Source of the DNA: Phormidium sp. FACHB-1136
GTDB taxonomy: Bacteria > Cyanobacteriota > Cyanobacteriia > Phormidesmidales > Phormidesmidaceae
Assembly (NCBI RefSeq): GCF_014697375.1
Contig: NZ_JACJRS010000041.1
Span: 1 to 49,480, forward strand
Length of the DNA stretch: 49,480 nt
Direction of reading: 5' to 3'
Under the pieces are notes generated by a model that saw only the letters and a program-made list of their open reading frames with translations, had not been told where the DNA came from and did no database searches. Below are positions 49,389-49,480 of this stretch, in pieces. Both the position numbers and the translations under genes were made by a program. Positions within the stretch are counted from its first letter, which is position 1. The number at the start of each line of letters is the position of its first letter.

Positions 49389-49480
49389 GCCAGCCACCAC
49401 CTGTCTCTATGATCAAGTGCTGTCCTTGCTGCGTCAATATAGCCATCGTCGGGATCTGCGACACCTCAAGGCCTTGGCGT
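49387..49480 (+). mobile_element. Start of a probable transposase, cut by the window edge
   Basis: ATG at 49387 opens a frame with no stop up to the edge. It begins M-P-A-T-T-C-L-Y-D-Q-V-L-S-L-L-R-Q-Y and continues SHRRDLRHLKALA. A DLRHLKxLA stretch near an N-terminus resembles cyanobacterial IS4-like transposases. Only 31 residues are visible, so the family is not secure. Its ATG overlaps the ATG of the opposite gene by two bases. Confidence 0.5.

Overview
The window is a piece of a cyanobacterial chromosome. The lineage call rests on many gene families confined to or typical of cyanobacteria: a DUF2808 protein, an MgdA-type glucolipid synthase, an EbsA-like pilus protein, DUF2854, DUF1400 and DUF6679-like proteins, a TerB/Mo-nitrogenase-C protein, and the rpmH-rnpA-PH-yidC-khpB-DUF177 cluster. 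The DNA is moderately GC-rich. The cyanobacterial palindrome HIP1 (GCGATCGC) was not seen, while CCTAGG is frequent. I cannot name the genus.

Layout. 1-9.9 kb, mostly minus strand: a terminator of an upstream gene, a secreted barrel-like protein, a class A beta-lactamase-like serine hydrolase, a cyclic-nucleotide-binding protein next to a 995-residue ATP/ADP-carrier-like transporter with HEAT repeats, cobU, a TerB/Mo-nitro_C protein, DUF2808, mgdA. 10-19.3 kb: ebsA, a creatininase-family amidohydrolase, DUF6679, a proline-rich membrane protein, a methylglyoxal-synthase-like/lipid kinase fusion, an HDAC-like deacetylase, a coiled-coil PD-(D/E)XK protein, an NrtR-like regulator overlapping an NMN adenylyltransferase gene, then a 400-base intergenic region rich in nested inverted repeats, and an SH3/peptidoglycan-binding protein. 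19.6-33.4 kb: UvrD-like helicase, DUF1400, a GT2-GtrA glycosyltransferase, DUF2854, three small genes including a [2Fe-2S] ferredoxin, a YdcF/undecaprenyl-phosphate sugar-transferase pair, a second coiled-coil PD-(D/E)XK protein, hslO, a cupredoxin, a TetR regulator, two exported proteins of unknown function and a CPBP protease. 33.8-39.4 kb: a class III adenylate cyclase with a degenerate receiver, a GH116 glycosidase, a SulP transporter. 39.5-42.9 kb: the rpmH-yidC cluster, all plus strand. 42.9-49.5 kb: fasciclin, a CPA-type antiporter with a universal-stress domain, NhaC, a LURP-one protein, a STAS protein, an export-type protein with a PilP/GspC-like tail, and at the right edge the start of a probable transposase.

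How genes may work together. The rpmH cluster links ribosome/tRNA processing with membrane insertion. The NMN adenylyltransferase and NrtR-like gene form an NAD module. NhaC with the LURP-one gene, and the CPA antiporter next to them, form an ion-homeostasis block. Cyclic-AMP signalling may join the cyclase at 34-35 kb with the cyclic-nucleotide-binding protein at 2.4 kb, but that link is inference.

No CRISPR array, tRNA or rRNA was seen. The least explained parts are intergenic: a multi-stem structured region at 18.03-18.22 kb flanked by 9-base direct repeats, three families of dispersed small palindromic repeats, several period 12-16 tandem repeats next to start codons, and hairpins in the rpmH-rnpA spacer and in the leaders of the STAS and ferredoxin genes.
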